Below are positions 43,460 to 52,763 of a DNA stretch of 64,000 bases, in pieces. The position numbers were made by a program, and so were the translations under genes. The stretch is taken from the NCBI GenBank assembly GCA_019636535.1, contig JAHBXK010000002.1:1-64000 (forward strand), read 5' to 3'. Source of the DNA: Phycisphaeraceae bacterium (GTDB lineage Bacteria; Planctomycetota; Phycisphaerae; Phycisphaerales; UBA1924). How positions within the stretch are numbered: the stretch's first letter is position 1; every line of letters starts with the position of its first letter. The notes below the pieces were generated by a model. That model was given only the letters and a program-made list of their open reading frames with translations. It made no database searches and was not told the DNA's origin.

Positions 43460-44350
43460 TCAGGCGCGACGACGGCGCGCGGCGAGCAGGCCGCCGAGGC
43501 CGAGGAGCGCGAGGCTGCCGGGGGCGGGGACGACCTCGAAGTTCCAGGAGTACATGGGTGCGCCGGTGAAGCCGATCATCACGTTGTCGACGGCGCCGTC
43601 GTAGGTGCCCCAGCCCGACCCGACGCCGAGCGAGACGCCGTAGACGGCGCTGGCGGCGTTGAAGTTGCGGCCGTTGGGGGCGGGGGTGAAGCCGCCGGGC
43701 TGCGTCCAGACGGAGAGGGGCTGCCAGTTGCCGGCGGTATCGAAGTTGCCGAGGCCGAAGGCGACCTGCCAGAGGTTGGCGCTGGAGCCTGCGCCGAAGT
43801 AGTTGAAGACGTCGTCGGTCTGCCAGGCGTCGGTGGGGACCGCGCCGCCGCCGTTGTACGCTCGCTCGTAGATGAGGTAGCCGCGGTCGTTGGTGGTGTT
43901 CATGTCGCCGTCGGCGTCGATGTAGAGGCGGAGGACGGCGTGCTGGTCGGCGTTGGCGGTTCCGCCGGAAGCGCGGTACCAGTCGTACTTGAGGGTGTTG
44001 AGCGAACCGAGGGTGCCCATCGGCGCGAGGACGCCGTTGGGGGCGTGGAAGTACTCGATGTCGGCCTTGCTGCTGTTGCCCGCAGGGCCTTGGAGGCTCT
44101 CGAGTCGAGCGGAGCCGTTGCCGGAGCGCGGGTAGGCGTTGTGGATGCCGACGACGCCGTTGTTTCGGACGTTGGTGTAGAACCAGTTGGAAGAGCCGAC
44201 GGCGGCGCCGGGCGTGAAGATGTTGGTCGTGGTGGTGGTGGGGTTGGTGAACACGTCGCCGGGAGCGGGGTTGTTGGAGAACACGGTGGCGGCGCCCGCG
44301 GCGGAGGCCAGGGCCAGGATCGCGGTGGTGGACAGGATCGTGCGGTTCAT
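43460..44350 (-). CDS. Exported PEP-CTERM-like protein
   Basis: 296 residues from ATG 44350, preceded by AAGGAGA. The signal peptide is MNRTILSTTAILALASAAGA then AT. The mature region is Asn/Gly/Thr-rich and beta-structured (PGDVFTNPTTTTTNIFTPGA, DQHAVLRLYIDADGDMNTTN, NVMIGFTGAPMYSWNFE). The tail is VVPAPGSLALLGLGGLLAAR then RRRA, a textbook PEP-CTERM signal. The start is decided by the ribosome-binding site; the frame is open further 5' without coding character. It is followed by a strong terminator. Confidence 0.85.
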   Translation of the reverse strand: MNRTILSTTAILALASAAGAATVFSNNPAPGDVFTNPTTTTTNIFTPGAAVGSSNWFYTNVRNNGVVGIHNAYPRSGNGSARLESLQGPAGNSSKADIEYFHAPNGVLAPMGTLGSLNTLKYDWYRASGGTANADQHAVLRLYIDADGDMNTTNDRGYLIYERAYNGGGAVPTDAWQTDDVFNYFGAGSSANLWQVAFGLGNFDTAGNWQPLSVWTQPGGFTPAPNGRNFNAASAVYGVSLGVGSGWGTYDGAVDNVMIGFTGAPMYSWNFEVVPAPGSLALLGLGGLLAARRRRA

Positions 44351-44843
44351 CTCTCGTCTCCTTGTTCCTTTCGGAAGCCGTGGTGAGCGTCGCGGCACAG
44401 CGCCGGAACGCAAGCGAAAAGCGCCACGCACGTCCGCGCTGGCGAACGTCGGCGAGTTCCGCACCGAGCGTGCCGGCGGCGTCGGAGACGCGGTGTACCG
44501 GTCGTCGGCGGGGTCGGGTTGTCTGGCGAGGAAAATCGGGCGGGCCGCTGAAGTGGGCCGAGCGCCGGTCTCTCTCTCCTCGCCGCTGCCACGATCGCGG
44601 ATGGCGACCGCAGCGGTGTGATGACCGTTCGACTCGCGGGGCCTTTGGCGTACGGATGAACGCCACGAAACCGCGGGCCGAGGGATTATCCGAGATTAGT
44701 AAGAAACAGTTCGGTTTGCAAGCCCTTTCGCCAAGTATTTTTACCATAAGTTGGGGTTGCCGGGCGCGAAGTTCGGCCGACCGGGCTGTCGCTACGATGG
44801 GGACCATCGGAAGCAACGGACATCCGCGAGGCCCAATTCGACC
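44351..44843. other. Divergent intergenic region, no gene seen
   Basis: 493 bases between the PEP-CTERM gene and the NuoG-like gene. Bases about 44680-44755 are AT-richer (ATTATCCGAGATTAG; TTTGCAAG; AAGTATTTTTACCATAAG) and probably hold the rightward promoter, but no well-spaced -35/-10 pair is evident. Open frames here lack protein character. Confidence 0.45.
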
Positions 44844-46583
44844 ATGCCGACCATCACCATCAACGGCCGCGAGTGTGAGTTTCAGCCCGGGCAGATGCTG
44901 CTGCAGGTGGCGAACGCCGCGGGGATCGAGATTCCGCAGTACTGCTACCACGATGGGCTGTCGATCGTGGCGAGTTGCCGGATCTGCCTTGCGGAAGTGT
45001 GGCAGCCGAACCCGCGGAACAACAACGCGCTGGAGCCGTTGCCGAAGCTGGTGCCGACGTGCCAGACGGCGTGCGCGCCGGGGATGGTGGTGTACACGGA
45101 CAGCCCGAAGTCGATCGCCAATCAGAAGGCGGTGATGGAGTATCTGCTGATCAATCACCCTTTGGACTGCCCGGTGTGCGACCAGTCCGGCGAGTGCTTC
45201 CTGCAGGACTACTCGTATGAGTACGGGCGCGGCGTGTCGCGGTTCGAGGAGACGAAGGTCAAGCAGCCCAAGAAGAACCTGGGGCCGCACGTCTATCTGT
45301 ACTCGGACCGGTGCATCATGTGCACGCGGTGCGTTCGGTTTACGCGTGAGGTGACGGGGACGGCGGAGTTGACCGTGACGGGGCGCGGGAACAAAGAGGA
45401 GATCGACGTCTTTCCGGGCATTCCGCTGGACAACGAGTTGTCGGCGAACGTGGTTGACCTGTGTCCGGTGGGGGCGCTGCTGGAGAAGGACTTCCTGTTC
45501 GCGCAGCGGGTGTGGTTCCTCAAGAGCACGCCGTCGATCGACGGGATCACGGCGAGCGGGGACAACATCCGCGTGGACCACAACGACGGGAAGGTGTACC
45601 GGATCAAGCCTCGGACGAACATGGACGTGAACAAGTGGTGGATCAGCGATGAGATCCGCTACGGGTGGAAGCACGTTCACTCTGAGAACCGGCTGACGAC
45701 GCCGCTGCGGAGGCAGTTCGGCGTGCAGATGGAGAGCGATTGGAATCGGGCGTACGACGATGCGCTGGAGGGGATCGCGAAGGTGACGGCGGCGGCGGGT
45801 CGGTTGGGGGTGATGGTGAGCCCGATGCTCTCGTGCGAGGACGCGTACCAGTTGGCGCGGCTGGCGCTGGCGCTGGACCCGCGTGCGGTGCTGGCGGTGG
45901 GTCCTGTGCCGAGGCATGGGGAGGACAAGACGTTCCCCGGCGGGTACACGGTGTACGCGGAGAAGTGTCCGAACGCGCGCGGCGTGAAGCGCGTGCTGGA
46001 CGCCGTGGCGAAGCAGGCGGGGGTGCAGGTGCTGGACTTCGCGGGGTTTGTGGGTCAGTTGAAGTCTGGCGCGGTTCGTGCGGCGGTGATCACGGGGAAC
46101 TACCCGAGCGACTGGGCGACGGACGAGCTGTTGGGGTCGCTGAAGGACCGGTACGTGGTGGTGATCGACACGCACGGCGGGGCGCTGACGGAGCGGGCGG
46201 ACGTGGTGCTTGCGTCGGCGACCTGGGTGGAGAAGGCGGGGACGTTCGAGAACGCCAAGGGGCTGTTGCAGGCCTTCGAGCAGGCGATCCCGACGGCGGA
46301 GCTGAGCAAGAGCGAGGCGCAGATCGCGCTGGACCTGTTGGCGATGCACGCGGGCAGCCGGGGTGTGGTCGGCACGTCGGAGATGGTGATCGACCCGGCG
46401 AAGGCGGGGCAGGTGCCGGATTCGTCGGGGGTGTCGCAGCCGCTGGGGGCTGCGTACAACGCGGCGCAGACTCGGGCGGAGATGGCGCGGGCGTTCCCCG
46501 CGCTGGGTGCGTTCGCGAGCGAAGTTCGGATGCCGACTGTGGAGTCGATGCAGGAACCGGACATGCAGGTGGTGGAGGTCTGA
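44844..46583 (+). CDS. nuoG: NADH-quinone oxidoreductase subunit G-like Fe-S protein
   Basis: 579 residues from ATG 44844. The N-terminus is a [2Fe-2S] ferredoxin domain (C34, C45, C48 and the TCQTAC cysteine). The NuoG-specific His-Cys3 cluster HPLDCPVCDQSGEC and a 4Fe-4S cluster CIMCTRCVRF with a distant CPVGAL follow. Next come the molybdopterin-oxidoreductase-like fold (GITASGDNIRVDHNDGKVYR) and a remnant catalytic domain with VLASATWVEKAGTFENAKGL. In complex I it passes electrons from NADH along the peripheral arm. It is shorter than E. coli NuoG (about 900 residues) but similar to short forms. A small membrane protein gene follows 9 bases later. Confidence 0.93.
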   Translation: MPTITINGRECEFQPGQMLLQVANAAGIEIPQYCYHDGLSIVASCRICLAEVWQPNPRNNNALEPLPKLVPTCQTACAPGMVVYTDSPKSIANQKAVMEYLLINHPLDCPVCDQSGECFLQDYSYEYGRGVSRFEETKVKQPKKNLGPHVYLYSDRCIMCTRCVRFTREVTGTAELTVTGRGNKEEIDVFPGIPLDNELSANVVDLCPVGALLEKDFLFAQRVWFLKSTPSIDGITASGDNIRVDHNDGKVYRIKPRTNMDVNKWWISDEIRYGWKHVHSENRLTTPLRRQFGVQMESDWNRAYDDALEGIAKVTAAAGRLGVMVSPMLSCEDAYQLARLALALDPRAVLAVGPVPRHGEDKTFPGGYTVYAEKCPNARGVKRVLDAVAKQAGVQVLDFAGFVGQLKSGAVRAAVITGNYPSDWATDELLGSLKDRYVVVIDTHGGALTERADVVLASATWVEKAGTFENAKGLLQAFEQAIPTAELSKSEAQIALDLLAMHAGSRGVVGTSEMVIDPAKAGQVPDSSGVSQPLGAAYNAAQTRAEMARAFPALGAFASEVRMPTVESMQEPDMQVVEV

Positions 46584-46592
46584 GTCGGACTC

Positions 46593-46820
46593 ATGAGCAT
46601 CACGCTCATCATCGGGGTGACGGCGTTCGTTGTGGTGGTCGGCGGCGTGATCGCGCTGATGTGGTTCCGGCTGGCCGCGAAGGCTGCGCCGTATCGGGAT
46701 GAGATCGAACGTCGGCAGTCGGCAGCGCGGGGTGATCGAGCAGGCACAGGCACAGGCACGGCGGGTGGAGCGGGCGAGCGGGTGATCGTCATCGATGATG
46801 CGCACGATCGTCGTCGGTGA
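46593..46820 (+). CDS. Small single-pass membrane protein
   Basis: 75 residues starting ITLIIGVTAFVVVVGGVIAL after Met-Ser, one strong membrane helix, then a charged Arg/Gly/Thr-rich tail (AAPYRDEIERRQSAARGD). It starts 9 bases after the NuoG stop, so it is likely co-transcribed. The function is not recognised; an assembly or accessory role with complex I is only a guess from position. Confidence 0.65.
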   Translation: MSITLIIGVTAFVVVVGGVIALMWFRLAAKAAPYRDEIERRQSAARGDRAGTGTGTAGGAGERVIVIDDAHDRRR

Positions 46821-46918
46821 GGGCGGGCCGGGGCCTTGCGTGATGCTGCGGGTGCCCGGTCGGCCGGGCGTCGCGGCGCGGGCAACGAGGGGCGTGAGGT
46901 CGCATCTACTGTTCGGAC

Positions 46919-47953
46919 GTGCCCCGGTACAAACTGACCATCGCGTATGACGGGACGGACTTTTGCGGGTGGCAGAAGCAGTTTCCGCATGCGGATGCGG
47001 TGCCGGGGGCGTTGACGAAGTTTCGGGCGGATGATCCGCCGGTGGTGGGGTTTGGGGGGGTGGAAGGGGAGCCGGCGTGCGCGGAAGGGCGGGACGGTGC
47101 TCTCGCGGATGACTGTGCAACAAACGAAGAGGACGATCGGCCGCGCGCGGAACTGCGGACGGTGCAGGCGGTGGTGGAGCGGGCAGTGCGGCTGGTGGTC
47201 AGGCAGCCGGTGACGGTGATGGGGGCTTCGCGGACGGATTCGGGGGTGCATGCGCGGGGTCAGGTGTGCGCTTTCTCGACGGCGGAGGGCGGGAACGCGC
47301 TGCCAGAAGAGGGCGGGAGTGATAATGGCGAAGGACGGACGAACTTCGAGCGGTTTGGGGGCGGGTGGCCGGCGGAGCGGGGGTGCGATGCGCTGGTGCG
47401 GGCGTTGAACGCGCGGCTACCTGCGGATGTGATCTGTCGGTCGGCGGAGGTGGTGGCGGACGACTTCGATCCGATCAGCGGGGCCAAGCGGAAGGCGTAC
47501 TCGTACACGATCTGGAACAGCACGCAGCGGGCGCTGTGGGATCGGCGGAACGCGCTGCACGTGTGGCACGCGTTGGATGTTCGGCGGATGAACGAGGCCG
47601 CGCAGGCGCTGGTGGGGGAGCATGACTTTGCGGGCTTCGCTGCGGCGGGGCACGGCCGGCTGACGACGGTGCGGACGGTGTATTCGTGCGCGGTGCGGGC
47701 GGAGCGGGTGGTGAGCGCCGGGCAGGTGGCGATGTCCGGGGAGGTTGCCGCTCAACGGATCGTGATCGACGTATCGGGGAACGGGTTTCTGTGGAACATG
47801 GTGCGGATCATCGCGGGGACGCTGATGGAGGCGGGGAAGGGGAAGATCGGGCCGGAGCGGATTGCGGAGGCGTTGCGGACGGGGGACCGCAACTTGGCCG
47901 GGCCGACAGCGCCTGCGCACGGGCTGTGCCTGGAGTGGATCAGGTACGCATGA
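46919..47953 (+). CDS. truA: tRNA pseudouridine(38-40) synthase
   Basis: 344 residues from GTG 46919. It converts uridines 38-40 of tRNA anticodon arms to pseudouridine. Visible motifs are YKLTIAYDGTDFCGWQKQ at the start, the catalytic-Asp segment VMGASRTDSGVHARGQVCAF, KRKAYSYTIWN, HDFAGFAAAGHGRLTTVRTV and GNGFLWNMVRIIAGTLMEAG. Two poorly conserved insertions (about 45 residues after GWQKQ and about 30 after CAFST) make it longer than the usual 250-280. The stop overlaps the next start (ATGA). Confidence 0.95.
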   Translation: MPRYKLTIAYDGTDFCGWQKQFPHADAVPGALTKFRADDPPVVGFGGVEGEPACAEGRDGALADDCATNEEDDRPRAELRTVQAVVERAVRLVVRQPVTVMGASRTDSGVHARGQVCAFSTAEGGNALPEEGGSDNGEGRTNFERFGGGWPAERGCDALVRALNARLPADVICRSAEVVADDFDPISGAKRKAYSYTIWNSTQRALWDRRNALHVWHALDVRRMNEAAQALVGEHDFAGFAAAGHGRLTTVRTVYSCAVRAERVVSAGQVAMSGEVAAQRIVIDVSGNGFLWNMVRIIAGTLMEAGKGKIGPERIAEALRTGDRNLAGPTAPAHGLCLEWIRYA

Positions 47954-48609
47954 CCGCGCCCCCCTTCCGTGCCCCTGCCCTTCCCCCGAGCGCGAACGCG
48001 GAGCGACTGCGGTATGACCGGCGGGCGCATCGGCGTCGGCGGTTTGGGTGGGTGCTGATCGTGGTGGGTTCGTTGCTGGCGGTTGTCGTGGTCGCGGCGT
48101 GCCTGTGGATGGTGAACCGGCAGTGGCACGGGTTGTATCGATCGGCGCAGGGGCGGTCGGTGCAGTGGCAGTTGGCCAACGGCGCGGTGATGGTGCATGC
48201 GTTTCAACTCACGCCGCTTGCGGAGGGGTATCCGCCGCGGCTGGACTCGACGGTTGTTCATCGTTCGCAAGCGCGGATGGGGGGCATATTTCGGTCGTGG
48301 CACTGGGTGCCGCGCATCGGCAGCGCGCCGAAGGCGGCGGGTGGTGGGCCGGCGGTTCGGCTGCCGATGTGGGTGCCGGGGGTGGTGGGGGTCGTCATGA
48401 TCGGAACGGGATTGCGATTGATTCGCGAGGTGGACTCAAGTCGGTGTGCGCGGTGCCGATACCTCCTCACAGGTCTGAGTCCGCAAACCACCAGATGTCC
48501 GGAGTGCGGGCACTTGCTCCCGCTGCGCGATCATGCCGTTCATACCGAATCCAACCCCGAGCGGACGACACCCGGACCGGGTGGAGGGATCGAGCGCGGC
48601 GGGTCGTGA
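47950..48609 (+). CDS. Zinc-ribbon membrane protein (hypothetical)
   Basis: 219 residues from ATG 47950, overlapping the truA stop. A membrane helix (WVLIVVGSLLAVVVVAACLW), an extracytoplasmic segment of about 80 residues, a second helix (VPGVVGVVMIGTGLRLI) and then a zinc ribbon CARCRYLLTGLSPQTTRCPE with a final CGHLLPL. The function is unknown; the architecture is shared with 28163 and 56980 in this window. Confidence 0.75.
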   Translation: MTAPPFRAPALPPSANAERLRYDRRAHRRRRFGWVLIVVGSLLAVVVVAACLWMVNRQWHGLYRSAQGRSVQWQLANGAVMVHAFQLTPLAEGYPPRLDSTVVHRSQARMGGIFRSWHWVPRIGSAPKAAGGGPAVRLPMWVPGVVGVVMIGTGLRLIREVDSSRCARCRYLLTGLSPQTTRCPECGHLLPLRDHAVHTESNPERTTPGPGGGIERGGS

Positions 48610-48721
48610 CGCGGCGGGGCGTGAGCGGGTAGGCAGCGCTGAGTCGGTGGCGAGCGTGCCGGTGAGTTCGCGGCCGGTGCTGATCTGTTCGACTCGGCGT
48701 CGGCCGGACAATCCAAGGAAC

Positions 48722-49927
48722 ATGGAAGCGAGCGGAGGGGCGGGCGATGTCGCCGGGGTCGGGGCGGTCGATGCGGAAGCGGCGGTGCCTCGGGCAAAGC
48801 AGGCCGAGCCGGCGTCGCCGGTGCGCGAGTTTCCGAAGCCGGTGGGGCGCATCGGCCCGGCGAGGCCTTCGGCGGCCGCGCAGGCGAACGGGCCGGTGGA
48901 CCTTGCCACGAAGCACGCGCCGGGGTGGGTGCGTCCCGTTCCGTTCGGTGCTGATGCGCGGGCGCGTGCGTGGGGGGTCGATGGGAACGCGGCGGTTGCT
49001 GGGCGGGTGGGTGTTTCGGGGTGTGAAGAGAAGCGGGCGGTCGGCGGGGCAGTGCAGCGCGCAGCGCCGAAGGTCGATCCGAACCGGGATTGGGAGGCGG
49101 CGTCGCGCGAGTTTCGGCCGGTCGGATCACCGATCCGGCGGTTGATCGCGCGTGGTGCGAGGCGGGTGTTCCGGGGCGTGACGGGGGCGGTGGGGATGGT
49201 GGGGTCGGCGGCGGGTCGATTGAGCGCGGGCGTGCGTGTTGCGGAATCGCGAACGGCGAGCGTGCCGGTGGCGAACTCGGCGGTGGTTGTTCAAGCGTTG
49301 GAAGTTCGGGCGGGAGATTCGGCCGCGAGTGTGATCGACGGTTCGACGGGCGGATCGACGGTTGGGGTCGTGGCGGCGGTGGCGGAGCCCGCGTCATCGG
49401 AGGCAAGGCCGGGTGCGCATCGGGCGGTGACGGTGCGGACCGGTGGAACGGATCGTCGGTTTGTGCGCGTGCGTCTGCCGGCGGCTGCGGGGCGGTTCAT
49501 GGCCAAGCCGCCGGCCGCGCGGATGCTGTTTCTCGTGCTGATCGGCTTGGTGGCGGTGGCGGGGGCCGGGATCGTTGCGCGGAACGCGCTGATCGAGGCG
49601 TCGCGGGAACCGATCGCGCGGGTGATGAACCCGCGGATCGCGGAGCAGCGGTATCGGCTGACCAAGGCGCGGGCGGACCTGATCCAGCGGGTGGTGGCGA
49701 TGTACGCGGCGAGTCACGGTCGGCCGCCGGAGCGGCTGGAGGCGCTGGTGCCGCAGTACCTGCCGGGAATTCCGCGGCCGTTGAACGGTGCAACGGAGTG
49801 GGACTATCGCGTGAACGCGGACGGGTCTTTCACGATCGCGTTCCGGTCGTGGTCGGCGTCGAGGCCGGAGATGGTGGCCGAGCGGATCGACCATCGGGGC
49901 CAGTGGGCGATGGTCGGTGGGGAGTGA
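48722..49927 (+). CDS. Hypothetical protein with long disordered region, membrane helix and pseudopilin-like C-terminus
   Basis: 401 residues if it starts at ATG 48722 (AAGGA just upstream); an ATG at 48533 would overlap the previous gene by 77 bases. Residues 1-250 are low-complexity and Ala/Gly/Val/Arg-rich. A helix (AARMLFLVLIGLVAVAGAGI) precedes a C-terminal domain of about 110 residues, RLTKARADLIQRVVAMYAAS followed by HGRPPERLEALVPQYLPGIP and WDYRVNADGSFTIAF. This part resembles the periplasmic domain of type II secretion pseudopilins (GspG-like). The function is not established. Confidence 0.6.
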   Translation: MEASGGAGDVAGVGAVDAEAAVPRAKQAEPASPVREFPKPVGRIGPARPSAAAQANGPVDLATKHAPGWVRPVPFGADARARAWGVDGNAAVAGRVGVSGCEEKRAVGGAVQRAAPKVDPNRDWEAASREFRPVGSPIRRLIARGARRVFRGVTGAVGMVGSAAGRLSAGVRVAESRTASVPVANSAVVVQALEVRAGDSAASVIDGSTGGSTVGVVAAVAEPASSEARPGAHRAVTVRTGGTDRRFVRVRLPAAAGRFMAKPPAARMLFLVLIGLVAVAGAGIVARNALIEASREPIARVMNPRIAEQRYRLTKARADLIQRVVAMYAASHGRPPERLEALVPQYLPGIPRPLNGATEWDYRVNADGSFTIAFRSWSASRPEMVAERIDHRGQWAMVGGE

Positions 49928-49991
49928 GGCGCGGCGTCAGCACGCGGAAGCAGCCAAGGTTGTGGGAGCTGGGTCGGCTGTGCGGGTTCGC

Positions 49992-50336
49992 TCAGGCGGT
50001 TGCCGCGACGCAGCCGCGGAGGGCGAAGGCGATGAGCAGGAGAATGACTGCGTAGATCGCGGCGATGATGGCGGAGTGCTTGAGGGAGAGTTTGGCGATC
50101 AGGTGGATCATGAGCGCGAGAATGGCGAAGTTGATGAAGGGTTGGACGAGCGGGCCGGCTTCGGGCGCGATCTCCGCGAGACCGAAGCCCGCCGCGATGG
50201 AGAGGAAGCCGGAGACGAGCAGGACGACGACGCCGGTGGTGATGGTGATCTCCTCTCGCGCGACGATTCCGGCGATCCATGCGAGGAGGAAGCCCAGGAC
50301 GATGTAAATGCAGATGAGGAAGAAGAGCCCGAACAT
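49992..50336 (-). CDS. Small integral membrane protein
   Basis: 114 residues from ATG 50336 with about four hydrophobic segments (FGLFFLICIYIVLGFLLAWI, TTGVVVLLVSGFLSIAAGF, FINFAILALMIHLIAKL, SAIIAAIYAVILLLIAFAL). No family is recognised. It lies 40 bases after the AI-2E-type transporter gene on the same strand and is probably co-transcribed with it. Nothing else lies between its stop and 49927. Confidence 0.65.
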   Translation of the reverse strand: MFGLFFLICIYIVLGFLLAWIAGIVAREEITITTGVVVLLVSGFLSIAAGFGLAEIAPEAGPLVQPFINFAILALMIHLIAKLSLKHSAIIAAIYAVILLLIAFALRGCVAATA

Positions 50337-50376
50337 GCCGAAAGCTCCTGTGTTCGCTGCGTGAAGGACGGGGGCG

Positions 50377-51831
50377 TCAGGTCTTGGCCGCGTCATGCTC
50401 ACCGATGGGGAGGAAGTCGCGCTCCTTGCCCTGTCCCCAGGCGCGGAAGCGCGGCCAGAAGACTTCGACCATGAGGATCTTGATGCAGGCGGCGACGGGG
50501 ATGGCGAGGATGAGGCCGTAGACGCCCGCGAGCACGCCGCCGGCGATGGAGGCGAAGAGGATCGTGCCGACGTCCATGTTGGTGTTTCGGCCCTGGATGA
50601 TGGGGCTGAGGATGTAGTCGTCGACGACCTGCGCGATGGAGTAGACGACGATGGGGGCGAAGACGATCCACCACCAGTTGCGTTGCCAGTCGGCCCACAT
50701 GGCGCTGGGCTCGAGCCACATGAGGAGCATGGCGACGGGGACGCCGATGATGTGGACGAACGGGGCGACGAAGAGGACGCCGACGACCGGGCCGAGGATG
50801 TACCAGGTGGGGACGCCGATGAGGGCGTAGGCGACGGTCATGTAGACAGTGAGGATGCCGACGATGGTGAGCCTGCCGCGGACGAATCCGGCGACGGCGT
50901 GGTCCATCTTCCTGAGCAGGTCGATGACGCGGCCCTTGCGTCGCTCAGGGATGAGGCTCTCCCAGAACTCCTGAACGCGGCCCCAGCCTGTGCAGAAGGC
51001 GTAGAAGAAGAAGGCGGTGAGGAGGCCCGTGAAGACGAGCAGGCCGAGGCTCGAGAGGAAGCGGACGGCGGCGGAGAGGGCCTCAGCGCCGGTGCCCAGG
51101 GCGCGGCGGCCGAGGTAGGTGGCGATCTGCTCGGCGTTGGCTCGGAGCCAGTCGACGCCCTGGCGGGCGAGCGTGCGCGCCTGCTGCTGGGTAGACTGCT
51201 GGCTGAGGAGCGGGGCGTGGGGATCGAAGAGCGGGGGAGTGAGCGCGAGGTCGGGGTCGGCTTCTGAATCGGGATCGGCTTCGGCTCTGGGTGCGGGGTC
51301 GGTGGGTCGATCGCCCTTGAGAAGCGGATCGGACTGCTGTTCGAGTTGCTGCTGCTCGCGGGCGGCCTCTTCGTCGAGTTCGACGATGAAGTTGCGGAGC
51401 GCGGTCCAACCGCCGCTGGGGATGGCGGACTTGAGTTTGTCGTCGTCGGGCCGGTTGACGGAGCGCTGGACGCGGGCGATGTTGGTGGCGACGTCGGAGG
51501 CGAAGGAAGCGCCCTTGACGACGGCGAAGCCCGCGCCGAACGTGACGGGGACGACGATGACGACGGCGGCGGTGGCGATGATGAGGAGCGCTGCGCCGCT
51601 GCGCGAGAACCACTTGCGGCGGGTCATCAGTCGGACGAGCGGCTCGAAGAGGTAGGCCAGGAGGAGCGCGAGCAGGATGGGGACGGTGACGATGCTGAGT
51701 TTGTACCCGAGCCAGACGACGGCGAAGATGCTGAGGACGACGAGGATGTCGCGGACGGGCTGGAACTCCCAGAGGTGGGTGTTCTTCCAGTCGGGCCGGC
51801 TGGGCGAGTCTGTTGCGGGCTTGTTGGCCAT
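50377..51831 (-). CDS. AI-2E family (PF01594) transporter
   Basis: 484 residues. Eight or so helices are typical of the AI-2E/PerM family (ILVVLSIFAVVWLGYKLSIV, LLLALLLAYLFEPLVRLM, GLLVFTGLLTAFFFYAF, VGVLFVAPFVHIIGVPVAML). It also has GFVRGRLTIVGILTVYMTVA and the late SIAGGVLAGVYGLILAIPVA segment. Between helices 3 and 4 a hydrophilic insertion of about 80 residues is rich in Asp, Glu, Pro and Gln (DPAPRAEADPDSEADPDLAL). Family members export small molecules or exchange Na+/H+; the substrate cannot be assigned. Confidence 0.88.
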   Translation of the reverse strand: MANKPATDSPSRPDWKNTHLWEFQPVRDILVVLSIFAVVWLGYKLSIVTVPILLALLLAYLFEPLVRLMTRRKWFSRSGAALLIIATAAVVIVVPVTFGAGFAVVKGASFASDVATNIARVQRSVNRPDDDKLKSAIPSGGWTALRNFIVELDEEAAREQQQLEQQSDPLLKGDRPTDPAPRAEADPDSEADPDLALTPPLFDPHAPLLSQQSTQQQARTLARQGVDWLRANAEQIATYLGRRALGTGAEALSAAVRFLSSLGLLVFTGLLTAFFFYAFCTGWGRVQEFWESLIPERRKGRVIDLLRKMDHAVAGFVRGRLTIVGILTVYMTVAYALIGVPTWYILGPVVGVLFVAPFVHIIGVPVAMLLMWLEPSAMWADWQRNWWWIVFAPIVVYSIAQVVDDYILSPIIQGRNTNMDVGTILFASIAGGVLAGVYGLILAIPVAACIKILMVEVFWPRFRAWGQGKERDFLPIGEHDAAKT

Positions 51832-52055
51832 GGTGGGGAGATGACGGCGGTGGATTGAAGAGGAGCGTTATAGCAAGTTGAGGTCAGTTGATTGGATGGG
51901 TTTGGGAACGGGTGCGAGGGGATTGCTCGCGGGTGCTTCGTGGCGCAGACGTTGGACAGTCGGCAGGATAACCGACAGCGCGTGCGGGCGTCGGGACGGA
52001 AGTGCTTGAGATTTGAGAGTGGAGGAGGTCGGTGCGACCGCAGGACTCGGCCCTG

Positions 52056-52622
52056 TTAGTTCAGGCCGACGGTGAGGGGCACGGGCTGGGGGCGCGGCGA
52101 AAGGGAGGGAGCAACGGAGAGGCCGAGCGGGACGCGCTTGCCGCCGATGGGGGGCATGCCTTCCTGATCGATGTGGCGCTGGATGGCCATGATGCCCTCA
52201 AGCAACTGTTCTGGCCTGGGCGGGCAGCCGGGGACGTAAACATCGACGGGGATGAACTGATCGCAGCCCTGCACGACGGCGTAGGTGTCGAAGACGCCGC
52301 CCGTGGAGGCGCACGCGCCCATGGAGATGACCCACTTGGGCTCGGACATCTGGAGGTAGATCCGCTGGAGGACGGGCATGGCCTTGATGGCGACGCGTCC
52401 GGCGACGATGAGCAGGTCGGCCTGACGCGGCGTGAAACTCATGCGCTCCATGCCGAAGCGGGCCATGTCGTAGCGCGAACTGGCGGTGGCCATGAGTTCG
52501 ATGCCGCAGCAGGCGGTGGCGAAGGGCATGGGCCAGAGCGAACTGCGCCTGGCCCAGTTGATCACGCGCTGGAGTTGCGTGGTCATGAACCCATCGACGG
52601 GGAGAGCGGCTTCGATACCCAT
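52056..52622 (-). CDS. nuoB: NADH-quinone oxidoreductase subunit B
   Basis: 188 residues from ATG 52622. It holds the terminal [4Fe-4S] cluster N2 of complex I, next to the quinone site. Cluster ligands are the adjacent pair in ATACCGIELM, the cysteine in MGACASTGGVFDTY and the one in VYVPGCPPRPEQLLEG. Other hallmarks are SLWPMPFATACC, RYDMARFG, SPRQADLLIVAG-like FTPRQADLLIVAGRVA and GIMAIQRHI. It stands apart from the NuoG-like gene 5.5 kb away; no other nuo genes are in between. Confidence 0.96.
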   Translation of the reverse strand: MGIEAALPVDGFMTTQLQRVINWARRSSLWPMPFATACCGIELMATASSRYDMARFGMERMSFTPRQADLLIVAGRVAIKAMPVLQRIYLQMSEPKWVISMGACASTGGVFDTYAVVQGCDQFIPVDVYVPGCPPRPEQLLEGIMAIQRHIDQEGMPPIGGKRVPLGLSVAPSLSPRPQPVPLTVGLN

Positions 52623-52763
52623 GGCGATGAATGGTAGGGGGTTGGCAGCGAAGGGTGGGCTGGTTGCTTGTCGGCAGTGTCGGCGATGGATCTTCGGCGG
52701 GGTATGGGCAATGGATGTCGCGACGGGAGGATCGGTCGATCCGAGCGGGTCATAGACTCGGGT

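Noticed and set aside
43302..47123. Very long open frame on the minus strand across the PEP-CTERM gene, nuoG and the truA start
   Set aside because: It is Arg/His/Pro-rich with no domain, lies antisense or out of frame to genes with clear motifs, and reflects the scarcity of stop codons in GC-rich DNA.
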